Part shown: positions 52,182-61,067 of the stretch, one piece after another
Layout of the letters: each line of letters opens with the position of its first letter
How positions within the stretch are numbered: the stretch's first letter is position 1
Source: Clostridium sp. Ade.TY
Lineage (GTDB): Bacteria; Bacillota; Clostridia; Clostridiales; Clostridiaceae
Direction: 5' to 3'
DNA: 64,000 bases
Assembly: GCF_000498355.1 (NCBI RefSeq)
Contig: NZ_AVSV01000016.1
Coordinates: 62,001 to 126,000 of the forward strand
Translations under genes and position numbers: made by a program
Notes under the pieces: model-generated
Databases searched by the model: none
Told to the model about the DNA's origin: nothing
The model's input: only the letters and a program-made list of their open reading frames with translations

Positions 52182-53558
52182 ATGAATATAGTAGTAGGGA
52201 ATGCATGGCCATATGCTAATGGGAAATTACATTTAGGAAGAATCGCAGTACTTTTGCCAGGTGATATTATAGCAAGATATCATAGAATGATGGGAGATAA
52301 TGTAGTGTTTGTATCAGGTAGTGATGCCCATGGTAGACCAGTAAAATTAAAAGCTTTAGAGCTTGGGATAACACCAGAGGATACACTTAAAAAGTATAAT
52401 AAAGAGTTTATAGAATGCTTTAATAAATTAAATTTTTCATTTGATTTATTTACTAATACAGATACTGAATATCATAAAGAGAATGTAAAAAAATATATAG
52501 AAGAGTTATATAAAAAAGGATATATATATGAAGAAACTGATGAAAGTGGAGAAAAGAATTTAATATTTTCACTTTCAGAAGTAGAAAATGATGTTAAAAG
52601 AATTTTTATAAGACAAGATGATTGGCGTAAAAATGCTGAAGTAATAACAAGAAGATATTTAGATGAAGGTTTAAGGGATAGAGCTGTAACAAAAGAAATT
52701 GATTGGGGAGTTGATGTTCCTTTTGAAGGATTTTCAAATAAAAAAATATTCGTTTGGATTGAAGCTCTTATGGGATATTTAACTGCAACAAGCAAATGTA
52801 TAGAAAATAATTTTGATAATGAATTATCTAATTATTTTAATGATGAAGATAGTAAGATTTATTTAGTTCATGGAAAAGATAATATACCATTTCATACAAT
52901 AATTTTCCCTGGCATATTAGTAGCATTAGGTTTTAAAAATCCTAATATAACTATAGTTTCTAGTGAACATTTGAAGCTTGAAGGTAAAGACTTTTCTACT
53001 AATAAAAATTGGGCAATCTGGGTTGATGAAGTATTAAAAAAATATAATGTAGATTCTCTAAGATATTATTTAATAAATAATGGACCAGAAGAAAATATAA
53101 CAGATTTTAAATGGCGAGATTTTATAAATTCAAATAATAATGATTTGGTATCAGAATTAGATAGTCTTTACAAAAAGGTAGTTAAAATAAATGATTTTTC
53201 TCATGTAGATAATACAGAAAAAGATAAAATATTAGATTTATATTTCACCATAGGGGAAAAAATAGAACAATGTAAATTTAAGTCTGCAATTAGACAAATT
53301 TTTGCATATATAAAGGAAGAAAATAAAAAGAAAAATCCTAAAATAGAAACTATCATAAACTTAGCAAATTTATTAATACCATTTTTACCTGAAACATCAA
53401 ATAAAATAAAAGAAACATTTAAAATTCAAGGTGGAGAATGGAATTTTATAAGCATTAATAAACCAGTTAATAAGACAGTATACAAACCATTATTTGAATT
53501 AATAGATAGAAAAAATATTATAGATGAAATAAATAATTTAAAAGAAAATAAATTATAG
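52182..53558 (+). CDS. Second methionyl-tRNA synthetase-like protein (zinc-less, no C-terminal tRNA domain)
   Basis: The 458-residue class I synthetase relative starts VVGNAWPYANGKLHLGRIAVLLPGDIIARYHRM, the archaeal/eukaryote-like MetRS opening. The HIGH box is HLGR (17-20), and VSGSDAHGRPV follows. The zinc region is gone; between residues 100 and 185 there are no C-x2-C pairs. The methionine-pocket FVWIEALMGYLTATSK is kept. The KMSKS position reads KDFSTN (269-274), altered in the second and fifth places. It ends after a short anticodon-like helical domain, with no EMAPII part. It lies 82 bp behind metG with a good AAGGGGG site but no T-box of its own. It could be a spare MetRS, a resistance form, or an aminoacyl-transfer enzyme. 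Confidence 0.85.
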   Translation: MNIVVGNAWPYANGKLHLGRIAVLLPGDIIARYHRMMGDNVVFVSGSDAHGRPVKLKALELGITPEDTLKKYNKEFIECFNKLNFSFDLFTNTDTEYHKENVKKYIEELYKKGYIYEETDESGEKNLIFSLSEVENDVKRIFIRQDDWRKNAEVITRRYLDEGLRDRAVTKEIDWGVDVPFEGFSNKKIFVWIEALMGYLTATSKCIENNFDNELSNYFNDEDSKIYLVHGKDNIPFHTIIFPGILVALGFKNPNITIVSSEHLKLEGKDFSTNKNWAIWVDEVLKKYNVDSLRYYLINNGPEENITDFKWRDFINSNNNDLVSELDSLYKKVVKINDFSHVDNTEKDKILDLYFTIGEKIEQCKFKSAIRQIFAYIKEENKKKNPKIETIINLANLLIPFLPETSNKIKETFKIQGGEWNFISINKPVNKTVYKPLFELIDRKNIIDEINNLKENKL

Positions 53559-53560
53559 CA

Positions 53561-53606
53561 AAAAAAAACCTAGAATATCTAAAATAGGGGGACTAGATAT
53601 TCTAGG
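53561..53606 (-). terminator. Strong hairpin; minus-strand terminator
   Basis: CCTAGAATATCTA (53569-53581) and TAGATATTCTAGG (53594-53606) are perfect 13-bp arms. On the minus strand the stem is followed by eight T, so it best serves the crp-like gene, whose stop is 160 bp upstream. The bases between (53607-53765) show nothing I can identify. Confidence 0.75.
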
Positions 53607-53765
53607 AACCAATCAATTAAGATGGTTATAAGGGGTAAATAATAATGCTTTAACTACTTTACAATTAAATAATAACTTAGTAATATGTCATTTTTGTGTC
53701 AAATTATATAATAAAATATTAAATGAGAATTATTATATGTTAATAATTATAAAAAAATAATTGTA

Positions 53766-54440
53766 TTAAAATAGTATTTTGTCGAAGTTTAATATTTTAA
53801 TTGTTTTTCTATCAAAGTCTAAAATTCCTTCTTCTTTCATCTTTATTAGTTCTCTAGATAATGAAGGTCTCTGAACACCAAAAGAGTTTGCTAAAGCTTG
53901 TTTTGTCATATTTAATTTAATTGAATTGCTATTTTGTTTTTTAGATTCAATTAATAAAAATTCACAAATCATAGCCCTTAATGATTTTGATGACACTTGC
54001 TTTAACTTTTGACTTAACATTAGTGCTTTATTAGATAATAATGCTAAAAATGATAATAATAATTTTTGATTTTCTTGAAGTAATGAAGTGATTTTTTTCT
54101 TGTTTATATGTAGAATTAAGCTATTATTTTTACTAACTACATCCATAGGATATGTATTCTTATTTCCAAATAATAAATTCTCACCAAACATGTTTGAACT
54201 TTCAAGAGTTGAAACAATTAAAATGTTTCCATTTTCATCATTTTGCTGAATTTCAACTATTCCAGATATAACGATACTTAAATTATTGCAAGTATCATTA
54301 CTAAAAAATATAACTTCATCCTTAGAATATTTTTTAATTGATACTAAGGGGTCAGATATAAGTGATTCTAATTCTTCAAATTCAAAATCTTTGAATAATA
54401 ATGATGACTTTACAATGTTTATTAACTCGCTATTTTTCAT
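53766..54440 (-). CDS. Crp/Fnr-family transcriptional regulator
   Basis: The start is ATG 54440, 10 bases after GAAAGGA. The 224-residue protein has a cyclic-nucleotide-binding-like beta roll (residues 20-125: FSNDTCNNLSIVISGIVEIQQNDENGNILIVSTLESSNMFGENLLF), a dimerisation helix, and a C-terminal winged helix (SIKLNMTKQALANSFGVQRPSLSRELIKMKEEGILDF). There is no N-terminal Cys set for an Fnr-type cluster, and the phosphate-binding Arg-Ser of cAMP receptors is absent, so the effector is unknown. Family members regulate anaerobic and stress genes. It is divergent from tatD. Confidence 0.92.
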   Translation of the reverse strand: MKNSELINIVKSSLLFKDFEFEELESLISDPLVSIKKYSKDEVIFFSNDTCNNLSIVISGIVEIQQNDENGNILIVSTLESSNMFGENLLFGNKNTYPMDVVSKNNSLILHINKKKITSLLQENQKLLLSFLALLSNKALMLSQKLKQVSSKSLRAMICEFLLIESKKQNSNSIKLNMTKQALANSFGVQRPSLSRELIKMKEEGILDFDRKTIKILNFDKILF

Positions 54441-54540
54441 ATATTTCAAATCCTTTCATCAATGTATATATTTTTTGAAAGTGCTTATATTGTATAATAA
54501 TATATGTAATAAAATTTTTAAAGAGGGAGATTTACTACTG

Positions 54541-55326
54541 ATGGATAATAAATATAAAATATTTGATACACATGCACATTATGATTCAGAAGATTATGAT
54601 GTAGATAGAGAAGTTGTTCTAGATGAACTAAAAAATAATGGAGTTATTGGAATTTTAAATTGTGCTTCTTCATATGAAAGCATAGAAATAACTTATAAAC
54701 TTACAGAAAAATATGATTTTATATATGGGGCATTAGGAATACATCCAGAAAATGCAGATGAATTAACAGATGCTGTATTAGAAGAAATAAGAAATTTAAT
54801 AAGATCAAATGAAAAAATAGTAGCAGTTGGGGAAATTGGATTAGACTATTATTGGGAGGAAAATCCTTCAAAAGAAGTTCAAAAAGATGCTTTTATAAAA
54901 CAAATGCAGCTTGCAAAAGAATTAGATTTACCAGTAATTATACATGACAGGGATGCACATAAAGATACATTAGACATTATGAAGGAATTTCCAGAAGTTA
55001 AAGGTGTAGTTCACTGTTTTTCAGGAAGTGTAGAATTTGCAAAAGAATGCATAAAACTAGGTTATTACATAGGTTTTACAGGTGTAGTTACTTTTAAAAA
55101 TGCAAAGAAAATAGTAGAGGTTGCAAAGGAAATTCCAATTGATAGAATGCTTGTAGAAACTGATGCTCCATTTATGTCACCAGTACCAAATAGGGGAAAG
55201 AGAAATAGATCAGATTATATAAAAGAGGTTATAGAGAAAATAGCTGAAATAAGAAGTATAAATCCAGAAAAATTAAATATTGCACTTAATGACAACTTTT
55301 ACAACTTGATTAAAAAGAAAATATAA
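54541..55326 (+). CDS. TatD-family metal-dependent hydrolase
   Basis: ATG 54541 follows AGAGGGAGA; a longer open frame upstream has no ribosome site. The 261-residue TIM-barrel protein shows the metal ligands of TatD deoxyribonucleases: IFDTHAHYDSE at the start, VAVGEIGLDYYWE, LPVIIHDRDAHKDTL, VKGVVHCFSGS and LVETDAPFMSPVPNRGKRN. TatD family enzymes remove nucleotides from DNA 3' ends or act on D-aminoacyl-tRNA. It opens a four-gene set (tatD, yabE-like, rnmV, rsmA) that is conserved in this order in many Firmicutes. Confidence 0.95.
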   Translation: MDNKYKIFDTHAHYDSEDYDVDREVVLDELKNNGVIGILNCASSYESIEITYKLTEKYDFIYGALGIHPENADELTDAVLEEIRNLIRSNEKIVAVGEIGLDYYWEENPSKEVQKDAFIKQMQLAKELDLPVIIHDRDAHKDTLDIMKEFPEVKGVVHCFSGSVEFAKECIKLGYYIGFTGVVTFKNAKKIVEVAKEIPIDRMLVETDAPFMSPVPNRGKRNRSDYIKEVIEKIAEIRSINPEKLNIALNDNFYNLIKKKI

Positions 55327-55340
55327 GGTAAAATAAAATG

Positions 55341-55487
55341 GAATTAATTGTAAGTTAATTCGCGGAGATACTTCACTAATATACCATGGACGCAAGGAAC
55401 TCATTTAGTGCTAAATTTATAATAAAAAAATCTATGCATAGCACTGCATTTTAAAGGTTTAGCGCTAGTAAGCAAGAGAGTGTGAAT
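55341..55487. other. Structured region of unknown function between tatD and the yabE promoter
   Basis: GAATTAA/TTAATTC (55341-55361) and CACTAA/TTTAGTG (around 55374-55410) form inverted repeats surrounding a GC-richer core with ATACCATGGACGCAAGGAAC. A third inverted segment AGCAAGAGAGTGT (55471-55483) mirrors GACACTCTTGC (around 55523-55533) across the yabE promoter. No known riboswitch class could be matched. It lies upstream of the promoter, so it would belong to the tatD 3' end or be a separate RNA. Confidence 0.4.
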
Positions 55488-55516
55488 TTGACAAGGTACT
55501 AAAAACTAAGTATAAT
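55488..55516 (+). promoter_or_regulatory. Strong promoter of the yabE-like gene
   Basis: TTGACA (55488-55493) and TATAAT (55511-55516) with 17 bp between them are full consensus, 34 bp before the start codon. Confidence 0.85.
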
Positions 55517-55549
55517 GCAAAAGACACTCTTGCCAAAGGAGGGAAATCA

Positions 55550-56605
55550 ATGGTAGAAAAATTTAAAACTTTTATGAAGAAAAGTTTTTCTAACGGTCCG
55601 AAGGCAAAAATAGTGATATTAACTACAGCTATTGCTGTAGCCATAGTAGCCACGACAGTTGCTACAATGAGAAAGACAGTTAAATTAAGTATTGACGGAA
55701 AAGAAGAAACATTTATCACATATAAAGGGACTGTTAAAGATGCGTTGCAAGATAAAGGAATAAACTTATCAGAACACGATAAGGTGCAACCATCCTTAGA
55801 ATCCAAAATTCAAGAAGGTCAGAAGATTGCAGTTGATAAGGCCGTGCCTATCAATATTAAATTCGCAAGTAAGGATGTTAAAGTTTATTCAGCGGAAGAT
55901 AATATTGAAGATGTTTTATTAACTAGTAATGATCAACTTAAAGAACAAGGAGTAGAATATGTAGATGGTGTAGACGAAGTTGAACCATCATTAAGTACTC
56001 CAGTTAAGGAAAATATGGATGTTAGTGTAGTTAAGGTAGAAAGTAAGAAAGTTACAGAGCATAAAGCAATACCTTACGACACTGTAACTAAGAGTGACGA
56101 AAGCCTTGAAAAAGGTAAGAAAAAAGTTGAAGCTGAAGGTAAAAACGGAAAGCAAGAGGTTACCTACGAAATAGTATATAAAGATGGTAAAGAAGCTTCA
56201 AAGAAAGAAGTAAGCAGTAAAGTTGTTGCAACTCCTGTTAATGCAGTAGTTGTACAAGGTACAAAGAATCCGGTTAATTATATACCAAATAGAGGTGATT
56301 CAGTACAATATAAGAAGCACTTAGTTATGGAAGCAACAGCATATTCAGGTCATAGCACTACTGCTACAGGAGTAACGCCAGTGTACAACCCTGGTGGAGT
56401 TAGTACAATAGCAGTAGACCCAAGAGTTATTCCGTTAGGAAGTTTAGTATATGTAGAAGGTTATGGATATGCTAGAGCATCAGATACTGGTGGAGCTATA
56501 AAAGGAAATATTATAGATGTTTATTTAAATAGTTCATCAGCATGTAGCAATTGGGGAAGAAAATATGGAGTAGATGTTTATATAGTATCTTATCCGGGAG
56601 AATAG
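55550..56605 (+). CDS. yabE: YabE-like protein: DUF348, G5 and 3D domains
   Basis: The 351-residue protein has an N-terminal membrane anchor (AKIVILTTAIAVAIVATTVATM). Two DUF348 repeats follow, about residues 42-150 (FITYKGTVKDALQDKGINLSEHDKVQPS, VYSAEDNIEDVL). A G5 domain spans about 155-235 (VVKVESKKVTEHKAIPYDTV to KDGKEASKKEVSSKVV). The C-terminus is a 3D domain (MEATAYSG, STIAVDPRVIPLGSLVYVEGYGYARASDTGGAIKGNIIDVY) with three conserved Asp. Such exported proteins act on peptidoglycan as lytic transglycosylases, related to Rpf. AGGAGGG precedes ATG 55550. The promoter is very strong. Confidence 0.93.
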   Translation: MVEKFKTFMKKSFSNGPKAKIVILTTAIAVAIVATTVATMRKTVKLSIDGKEETFITYKGTVKDALQDKGINLSEHDKVQPSLESKIQEGQKIAVDKAVPINIKFASKDVKVYSAEDNIEDVLLTSNDQLKEQGVEYVDGVDEVEPSLSTPVKENMDVSVVKVESKKVTEHKAIPYDTVTKSDESLEKGKKKVEAEGKNGKQEVTYEIVYKDGKEASKKEVSSKVVATPVNAVVVQGTKNPVNYIPNRGDSVQYKKHLVMEATAYSGHSTTATGVTPVYNPGGVSTIAVDPRVIPLGSLVYVEGYGYARASDTGGAIKGNIIDVYLNSSSACSNWGRKYGVDVYIVSYPGE

Positions 56606-56614
56606 TTTGATTTT

Positions 56615-56649
56615 AAAGAGATAGCTAATTAGTTATCTCTTATTTTTTT
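56615..56649 (+). terminator. Terminator after yabE-like gene
   Basis: AAGAGATAGCTAA (56616-56628) pairs with TTAGTTATCTCTT (56629-56641), with one wobble, then TTTTTTT. Confidence 0.75.
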
Positions 56650-56754
56650 GTATATAATAATAATGTATGATTATTTGACAGGATGTATATATATATGTAA
56701 ATTATTTATATATGAATGCTAAGAATAAATGATTAGCGAAAGGAAGTAAAGCTT

Positions 56755-57318
56755 GTGAGTAAGAAGATTATAAAAGAAGTTATAGTTGTTGAAGGTAGAG
56801 ATGACATAGATGCAGTAAAAAAAGCAGTAGATGCTGAACTTATTGCTGTTGGTGGATTTGGAATAAATAGAAGAGTTATAGACAGAATAAAGGAAGCTCA
56901 AAAGAGAAAGGGCGTTATAGTTCTAACAGATCCAGATTTTGCTGGAGAAAAGATACGTAATATAATAGCAAAAAGAGTAAAAGGAATAAAACATGCATAC
57001 ATAGCTCAAGAAGATGGATTAAAAGATGGAGACATAGGAGTAGAAAATGCATGCCCTGAGGTAATAATAAGAGCATTAGAAGGGGCAAAGGTTACTTTAG
57101 AAGAAAAGCATGATGAATATGGAATGGAAGATATGTTTTATTTTAAGCTTGCAGCAGATGGAAAAGCTAAAGACAGAAGAATGGCTTTAGGTAAAGAACT
57201 TGGAATAGGATATGGAAATGCTAAGCAAATGTTATCTAGATTAAACAATTATGGAATAGATAAAGAGGAGTTTGCAAAGGCTATACAAAAGGTAGAAAGA
57301 GAAATAGGAGAATTTTAA
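56755..57318 (+). CDS. rnmV: Ribonuclease M5
   Basis: The start is GTG 56755, behind GAAAGGAAG. The 187-residue protein has the TOPRIM motifs of RNase M5: [20 protein letters not shown] near residue 10, [17 protein letters not shown], and the metal Asp-x-Asp in LTDPDF. The C-terminal DUF4093-type part ([29 protein letters not shown]) binds 5S rRNA. The enzyme cuts precursor 5S rRNA to its mature form. It is followed directly (1 bp) by rsmA, an order shared by most Firmicutes. Confidence 0.96.
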   Translation: MSKKIIKEVIVVEGRDDIDAVKKAVDAELIAVGGFGINRRVIDRIKEAQKRKGVIVLTDPDFAGEKIRNIIAKRVKGIKHAYIAQEDGLKDGDIGVENACPEVIIRALEGAKVTLEEKHDEYGMEDMFYFKLAADGKAKDRRMALGKELGIGYGNAKQMLSRLNNYGIDKEEFAKAIQKVEREIGEF

Positions 57319-57319
57319 T

Positions 57320-58162
57320 ATGGAAATAAAAGATTATAAAACTCAAGAACTTGTAAAAAAGTACAATTTTAAATTTTCAAAGAGCTTAGGACAAAACTTT
57401 CTTATAGATGATTCAGTTCTTACTGATATAGTTCAAGGAGCTGACGTTAATGGTGAAGATTTAGTAATAGAAATAGGTCCAGGAGTTGGAACTTTAACAG
57501 CTCAGCTTTTAAATAAGGCAAAAAGAGTAGTATCTATAGAATTAGATAATGATTTAATTCCAATATTACAAGAAGAGCTTGGTAGTCATCCAAATTTTTC
57601 GTTAGTACATAAGGATGCATTAAAAGTAGATTTTAATGAAATAATCGGAGCTGAAAAGAGTGTAAAATTAGTTGCAAACCTTCCTTACTATGTAACTACA
57701 CCAATAATAGTAAATCTTTTAAAAGAAAAATATAATTTTAAAAGTTTAACTATAATGATACAAAAAGAAGTTGCAGAAAGAATAAATGCAGAACCAAATT
57801 GTAAAGAGTATGGATCATTATCATTATTAGTACAATATTATTGTAATACAAAAATAATAAGAAAAGTTTCACCAAGTTCATTTATACCAAGACCAAAGGT
57901 TGATTCAATAGTAATAAGATTAGATAGATTAGATAAACCAAGAGTCGAAGTTAAAGATGAAAAGCTTATGTTTGATATTATAAGAAGTTCTTTTAATATG
58001 AGAAGAAAAACTTTATGGAACGGCGTTAAAAACATAGGAATTGATAAAGAGAATTTACAAAAAGCATTTGATGATGCTTCAATAGATCCAAAGAGAAGAG
58101 GAGAAACTTTATCTTTAGAGGAATTTGCAAAGCTTAGTGATGAAATTTATAAATATAAATAA
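57320..58162 (+). CDS. rsmA: 16S rRNA (adenine1518/1519-N6,N6) dimethyltransferase
   Basis: The 280-residue KsgA/RsmA methylates two adjacent adenines in helix 45 of 16S rRNA. Features are the [18 protein letters not shown] start, motif [17 protein letters not shown], the motif with the catalytic [10 protein letters not shown], and the C-terminal domain [17 protein letters not shown] and [13 protein letters not shown] 57320 sits only 1 bp after the rnmV stop. Loss of the enzyme gives kasugamycin resistance (family knowledge). The length is standard. Confidence 0.97.
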   Translation: MEIKDYKTQELVKKYNFKFSKSLGQNFLIDDSVLTDIVQGADVNGEDLVIEIGPGVGTLTAQLLNKAKRVVSIELDNDLIPILQEELGSHPNFSLVHKDALKVDFNEIIGAEKSVKLVANLPYYVTTPIIVNLLKEKYNFKSLTIMIQKEVAERINAEPNCKEYGSLSLLVQYYCNTKIIRKVSPSSFIPRPKVDSIVIRLDRLDKPRVEVKDEKLMFDIIRSSFNMRRKTLWNGVKNIGIDKENLQKAFDDASIDPKRRGETLSLEEFAKLSDEIYKYK

Positions 58163-58234
58163 ACTTACATTATCATAATAGGAACCTTCTTGCATATACT
58201 ATATTGAATAAATGTATGCGGAGGTAATGGGGAA

Positions 58235-59320
58235 TTGGCACATAGTAAATTATATAGAAATTTTATAATTTTACAGGAAGATGAAAGAAGTAAAAACCCT
58301 TCAGATAAAGCACTATCAGGATATGCAAAGATTGAGTCAAAAGGTGATAAGTGTAAAATAACATTTTATACTCAAAATTTAAAAAAAGAAGATGATTATA
58401 CTATAGTACTTATTTGTTATAAAAAAGATATAAAACAAATAATTGATATTGGTAAGCTTAAGGTAAGTGATTCAGGAAAAGGAGAGGCTTGTATAGAATA
58501 CAGTTCAGATAATATAGCAGGTCTAAATATGAATTACGATAAAATATCAGGTGCTGGTATATGTAAAAAGAAATTAGGTGAATTGGATTTTACTATGTAT
58601 GGCTTTATGAGTGGAGAGAAGTTAGATGATAACTGGAAGAAGTGTAAAGTAGTAAAATGTGATTATGAAAATATTAAGTCTAAACCAAAAGAATATCCAA
58701 AAAGAAATACTGTTCAAGAAGCGAATGAAGAGACTACTAATATAAATAATGTTGAAGATAATATTCAAGATGTTAAAGCAAATTCAGAAGTAGGTGATAT
58801 TAAAGCTGAACATAAAAACAATGCTGATGAAGAGATAAGAAATAAGTTTGAAGACTATGAAAGAACCATTGAAGTAGAAAATATAGATCCTTATGATTTT
58901 AAATTAAGAGGGGGAATCGGAGATTTCTTTGAAAATTTAGTTAAGGGTTTTGAAGAAGTTAAAGACGGATTTAAAGAATTAACTTTCACTAAATGGTTTA
59001 AAATACCTGTAAATGATATAGATGATATGTGTGATTCAAAAGATTATAATAAATATTCAATTCTGTATTATCCAATGCTTAATTATTATCCATATATAAA
59101 GAAATATGGTTACTTTATGATTGGATATAAATGTGATAAAAAGGGAAACTTAAAGTACTTAGTATATGCTGTACCAGGAAAGAAAGATAAAGATGAACAA
59201 CCTTATGGTGGAAAGTCAGGCTTTATAACTTGGTGCAAGAAAAAGAGTAGTGATGAATATGGTTTCTGGTTAATGTTTTATGATTATAAAAATTCAACTA
59301 TTGTTGTTCCATCTAAGTAA
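58235..59320 (+). CDS. Hypothetical protein, possibly sporulation-associated
   Basis: The start is TTG 58235, behind GGAGGTAATGGGG. The 361-residue protein has a beta-rich N-terminal part (residues 1-145; CKITFYTQNLKKEDDYTIVLICYKK), an acidic disordered linker (about 150-220, EEIRNKFEDYER), and a C-terminal conserved region from about residue 225. That region has FENLVKGFEEVKDGFKELTFTKWFKIPV, then SILYYPMLNYYPYIKKYGYFMIGYK and a final GKSGFITWCKKK. I recognise no named family. A weak sigma-E-like promoter, TCATAAT (58173-58179) with CATATACT (58193-58200), precedes it (spacing 13, short). The domain order resembles spore-associated proteins of clostridia only in a loose sense. Confidence 0.7.
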   Translation: MAHSKLYRNFIILQEDERSKNPSDKALSGYAKIESKGDKCKITFYTQNLKKEDDYTIVLICYKKDIKQIIDIGKLKVSDSGKGEACIEYSSDNIAGLNMNYDKISGAGICKKKLGELDFTMYGFMSGEKLDDNWKKCKVVKCDYENIKSKPKEYPKRNTVQEANEETTNINNVEDNIQDVKANSEVGDIKAEHKNNADEEIRNKFEDYERTIEVENIDPYDFKLRGGIGDFFENLVKGFEEVKDGFKELTFTKWFKIPVNDIDDMCDSKDYNKYSILYYPMLNYYPYIKKYGYFMIGYKCDKKGNLKYLVYAVPGKKDKDEQPYGGKSGFITWCKKKSSDEYGFWLMFYDYKNSTIVVPSK

Positions 59321-59375
59321 GAAATTTGTAATAGACAATAGTTTGCAAGTCATATAGTAAAGTATTATAATTTAG

Positions 59376-59412
59376 ATATAATTAGGGGAAGCATATGCTT
59401 CTCCTAATTATT
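59376..59412 (+). terminator. Terminator before lgt
   Basis: ATAATTAGGGGAAGC and GCTTCTCCTAATTAT pair with one G-T pair, followed by TTAT; it ends the unknown gene's transcript. Confidence 0.7.
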
Positions 59413-59436
59413 TATACAGGGTGTTTAGGAGGGTTT

Positions 59437-60192
59437 ATGAGACAAGTACTTTTTGAAATTTTTAATTTTAAAGTTTATAGCTATGGATTTATGATTGCTA
59501 TAGGTGTAATATTAGCGGCAACTTTCTTTATAAGAAAAGCTAAAAGGTATGGGTATGATGAAGATAAGTTATTAAATTTAATAATCGTAACAGTTATATC
59601 TGGAATATTAGGAGGAAAGTTATTATTTATAATAACTGAATTTAGAGACATAATAAATAATCCGTCAATTTTACTTAATTTTGGTAACGGATTTGTAATT
59701 TATGGAGCTATAATTTTTGGAGCACTTGGGCTATATTTATATTGTAAGAAAAATAAATTCGATTCTGTACAATTATTAGATTTTGTTGTGCCTTTTGTTG
59801 CTTTAGCACAAGGTTTTGGTAGAATAGGATGTTTTTTAGCTGGATGTTGTTATGGAAGAGAAACATGTCTTCCAATTGGTGTGGTGTTTCCACAAGGTTC
59901 TTTAGCTCCAAGTGGAATTCCTTTAATACCAACACAAATATTTAGTTCTATATTTGATTTTATGCTAGCTGGATTTTTAATATGGTATAGCAGAAAAGAA
60001 AGAGCTAAGGGAAGAATACTTGCTATGTATATTATAATTTACAGCATTGGAAGATTCTTAATAGAATTTTTTAGAAATGATCCAAGAGGAAGTATACTTA
60101 TGTTTTCAACTTCACAATTTATAGCTATATTTACTCTTATATTAGGGATTGTAATTTATAACTTAGATAAATTAAAAAAGGAGAGAAAATAG
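59437..60192 (+). CDS. lgt: Prolipoprotein diacylglyceryl transferase
   Basis: ATG 59437 lies behind TTAGGAGGG; starts further upstream fall in the terminator. The 251-residue membrane enzyme adds diacylglycerol to the Cys of lipoprotein precursors. The family segment ALAQGFGRIGCFLAGCCYGRET is complete, with the RIGCFLAGCCYG core. Other blocks are GGKLLFIITEF, GNGFVIYGAIIFGALG with the conserved His/Tyr positions, and SIGRFLIEFFRNDPRG. Seven helices are seen. Its partner gene, a lipoprotein, starts right at its stop codon, so the two are coupled. Confidence 0.96.
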   Translation: MRQVLFEIFNFKVYSYGFMIAIGVILAATFFIRKAKRYGYDEDKLLNLIIVTVISGILGGKLLFIITEFRDIINNPSILLNFGNGFVIYGAIIFGALGLYLYCKKNKFDSVQLLDFVVPFVALAQGFGRIGCFLAGCCYGRETCLPIGVVFPQGSLAPSGIPLIPTQIFSSIFDFMLAGFLIWYSRKERAKGRILAMYIIIYSIGRFLIEFFRNDPRGSILMFSTSQFIAIFTLILGIVIYNLDKLKKERK

Positions 60193-61053
60193 GTGAAGAT
60201 ACGAAGAGTAGCAAAATTAGTGATGCTTTGCATTATGGTTGCCATAGGAACAACTATGGTTGGATGTGCACCAGTAAATGATGTGTTAGTTAAGCTTGGA
60301 TTCAGAAACAATGATTTTAACTATATGAAGACTAATAAAGTTGATGAAATAGTTATAGAAAATAATCGTGATACTGGCTTTAGATTTGAAGTTACAGATC
60401 CAAAAGCTATAGAAGAAATATACAAGACATTATCAGCAGGTAATCCAGAACCAGAAAAAAGCTCATTAGATCCAGATTACATATTTGAGATTCATACAGG
60501 AGATCAAGTAAAGAAATATTATTATGTAGTAGGTGTTAATGAAAGTGGAAAGGGAAATTTCTACGATTCAACTAATGCATATAAAGTTCCAAAAGATTTA
60601 GACCAAACAATAATAAATAACTTATCATTTATAAGAAGACCTAGAGATTTTAATTCTATATATTATGGTACAATAATGAAGGTAATGGAAATGAATAAAG
60701 GTACTTTAGGTGATGGTAAGCATAAAGTTGGAATAAATATAAATGGTGATTTAGATTGTGTAAAATATATATTCTCAGTAGATTTACAAAATTTCCAAAA
60801 AGATTTACAAAAAATAATACCTGGAGCTGAAATTATAAATAATAGCAATCAAAATGACTTTAATGTAGTTGTAACTGTTCAAAATATGGGGTATAGTACA
60901 GACGTATTTAGAACATTAATAACTGTTGATAATAAAGTTGATAAAACTTATCAAAAATACTATGTTGTTGGACACTATGAATTTAAGAAATGGGAAATTA
61001 CTGTTGGAGAAGATGGTAAAAAACCTGATAATTGGAGTCAAACATCTAAATAA
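60193..61053 (+). CDS. Lipoprotein of unknown function (lgt-linked)
   Basis: The GTG 60193 start follows the lgt stop with no gap. The first 25 residues form a lipoprotein signal ending MVGC (Cys25). The mature part has an N-terminal domain with VDEIVIENNRDTGFRFEVTDPKAIEEIYKTLSAG, a pattern of YhfM/DUF-type beta-alpha units, and a second half (VGININGDLDCVKYIFSVDLQNF, VVVTVQNMGYST). I know no functional family. It will itself be a substrate of the neighbouring Lgt, but this is a general property. The next gene starts 14 bp later. Confidence 0.82.
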   Translation: MKIRRVAKLVMLCIMVAIGTTMVGCAPVNDVLVKLGFRNNDFNYMKTNKVDEIVIENNRDTGFRFEVTDPKAIEEIYKTLSAGNPEPEKSSLDPDYIFEIHTGDQVKKYYYVVGVNESGKGNFYDSTNAYKVPKDLDQTIINNLSFIRRPRDFNSIYYGTIMKVMEMNKGTLGDGKHKVGININGDLDCVKYIFSVDLQNFQKDLQKIIPGAEIINNSNQNDFNVVVTVQNMGYSTDVFRTLITVDNKVDKTYQKYYVVGHYEFKKWEITVGEDGKKPDNWSQTSK

Positions 61054-61067
61054 AGGAGGAGTTTTAT

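Noticed and set aside
55341..55487. Known riboswitch (c-di-AMP ydaO or c-di-GMP) upstream of the yabE-like gene
   Set aside because: GGACGCAAGG recalls c-di-GMP-I, but the GCACAGGGCAAACC block is missing. The GGGGAACC and CCCGACAGC blocks of c-di-AMP riboswitches are not visible either. The yabE promoter also lies downstream of the element.
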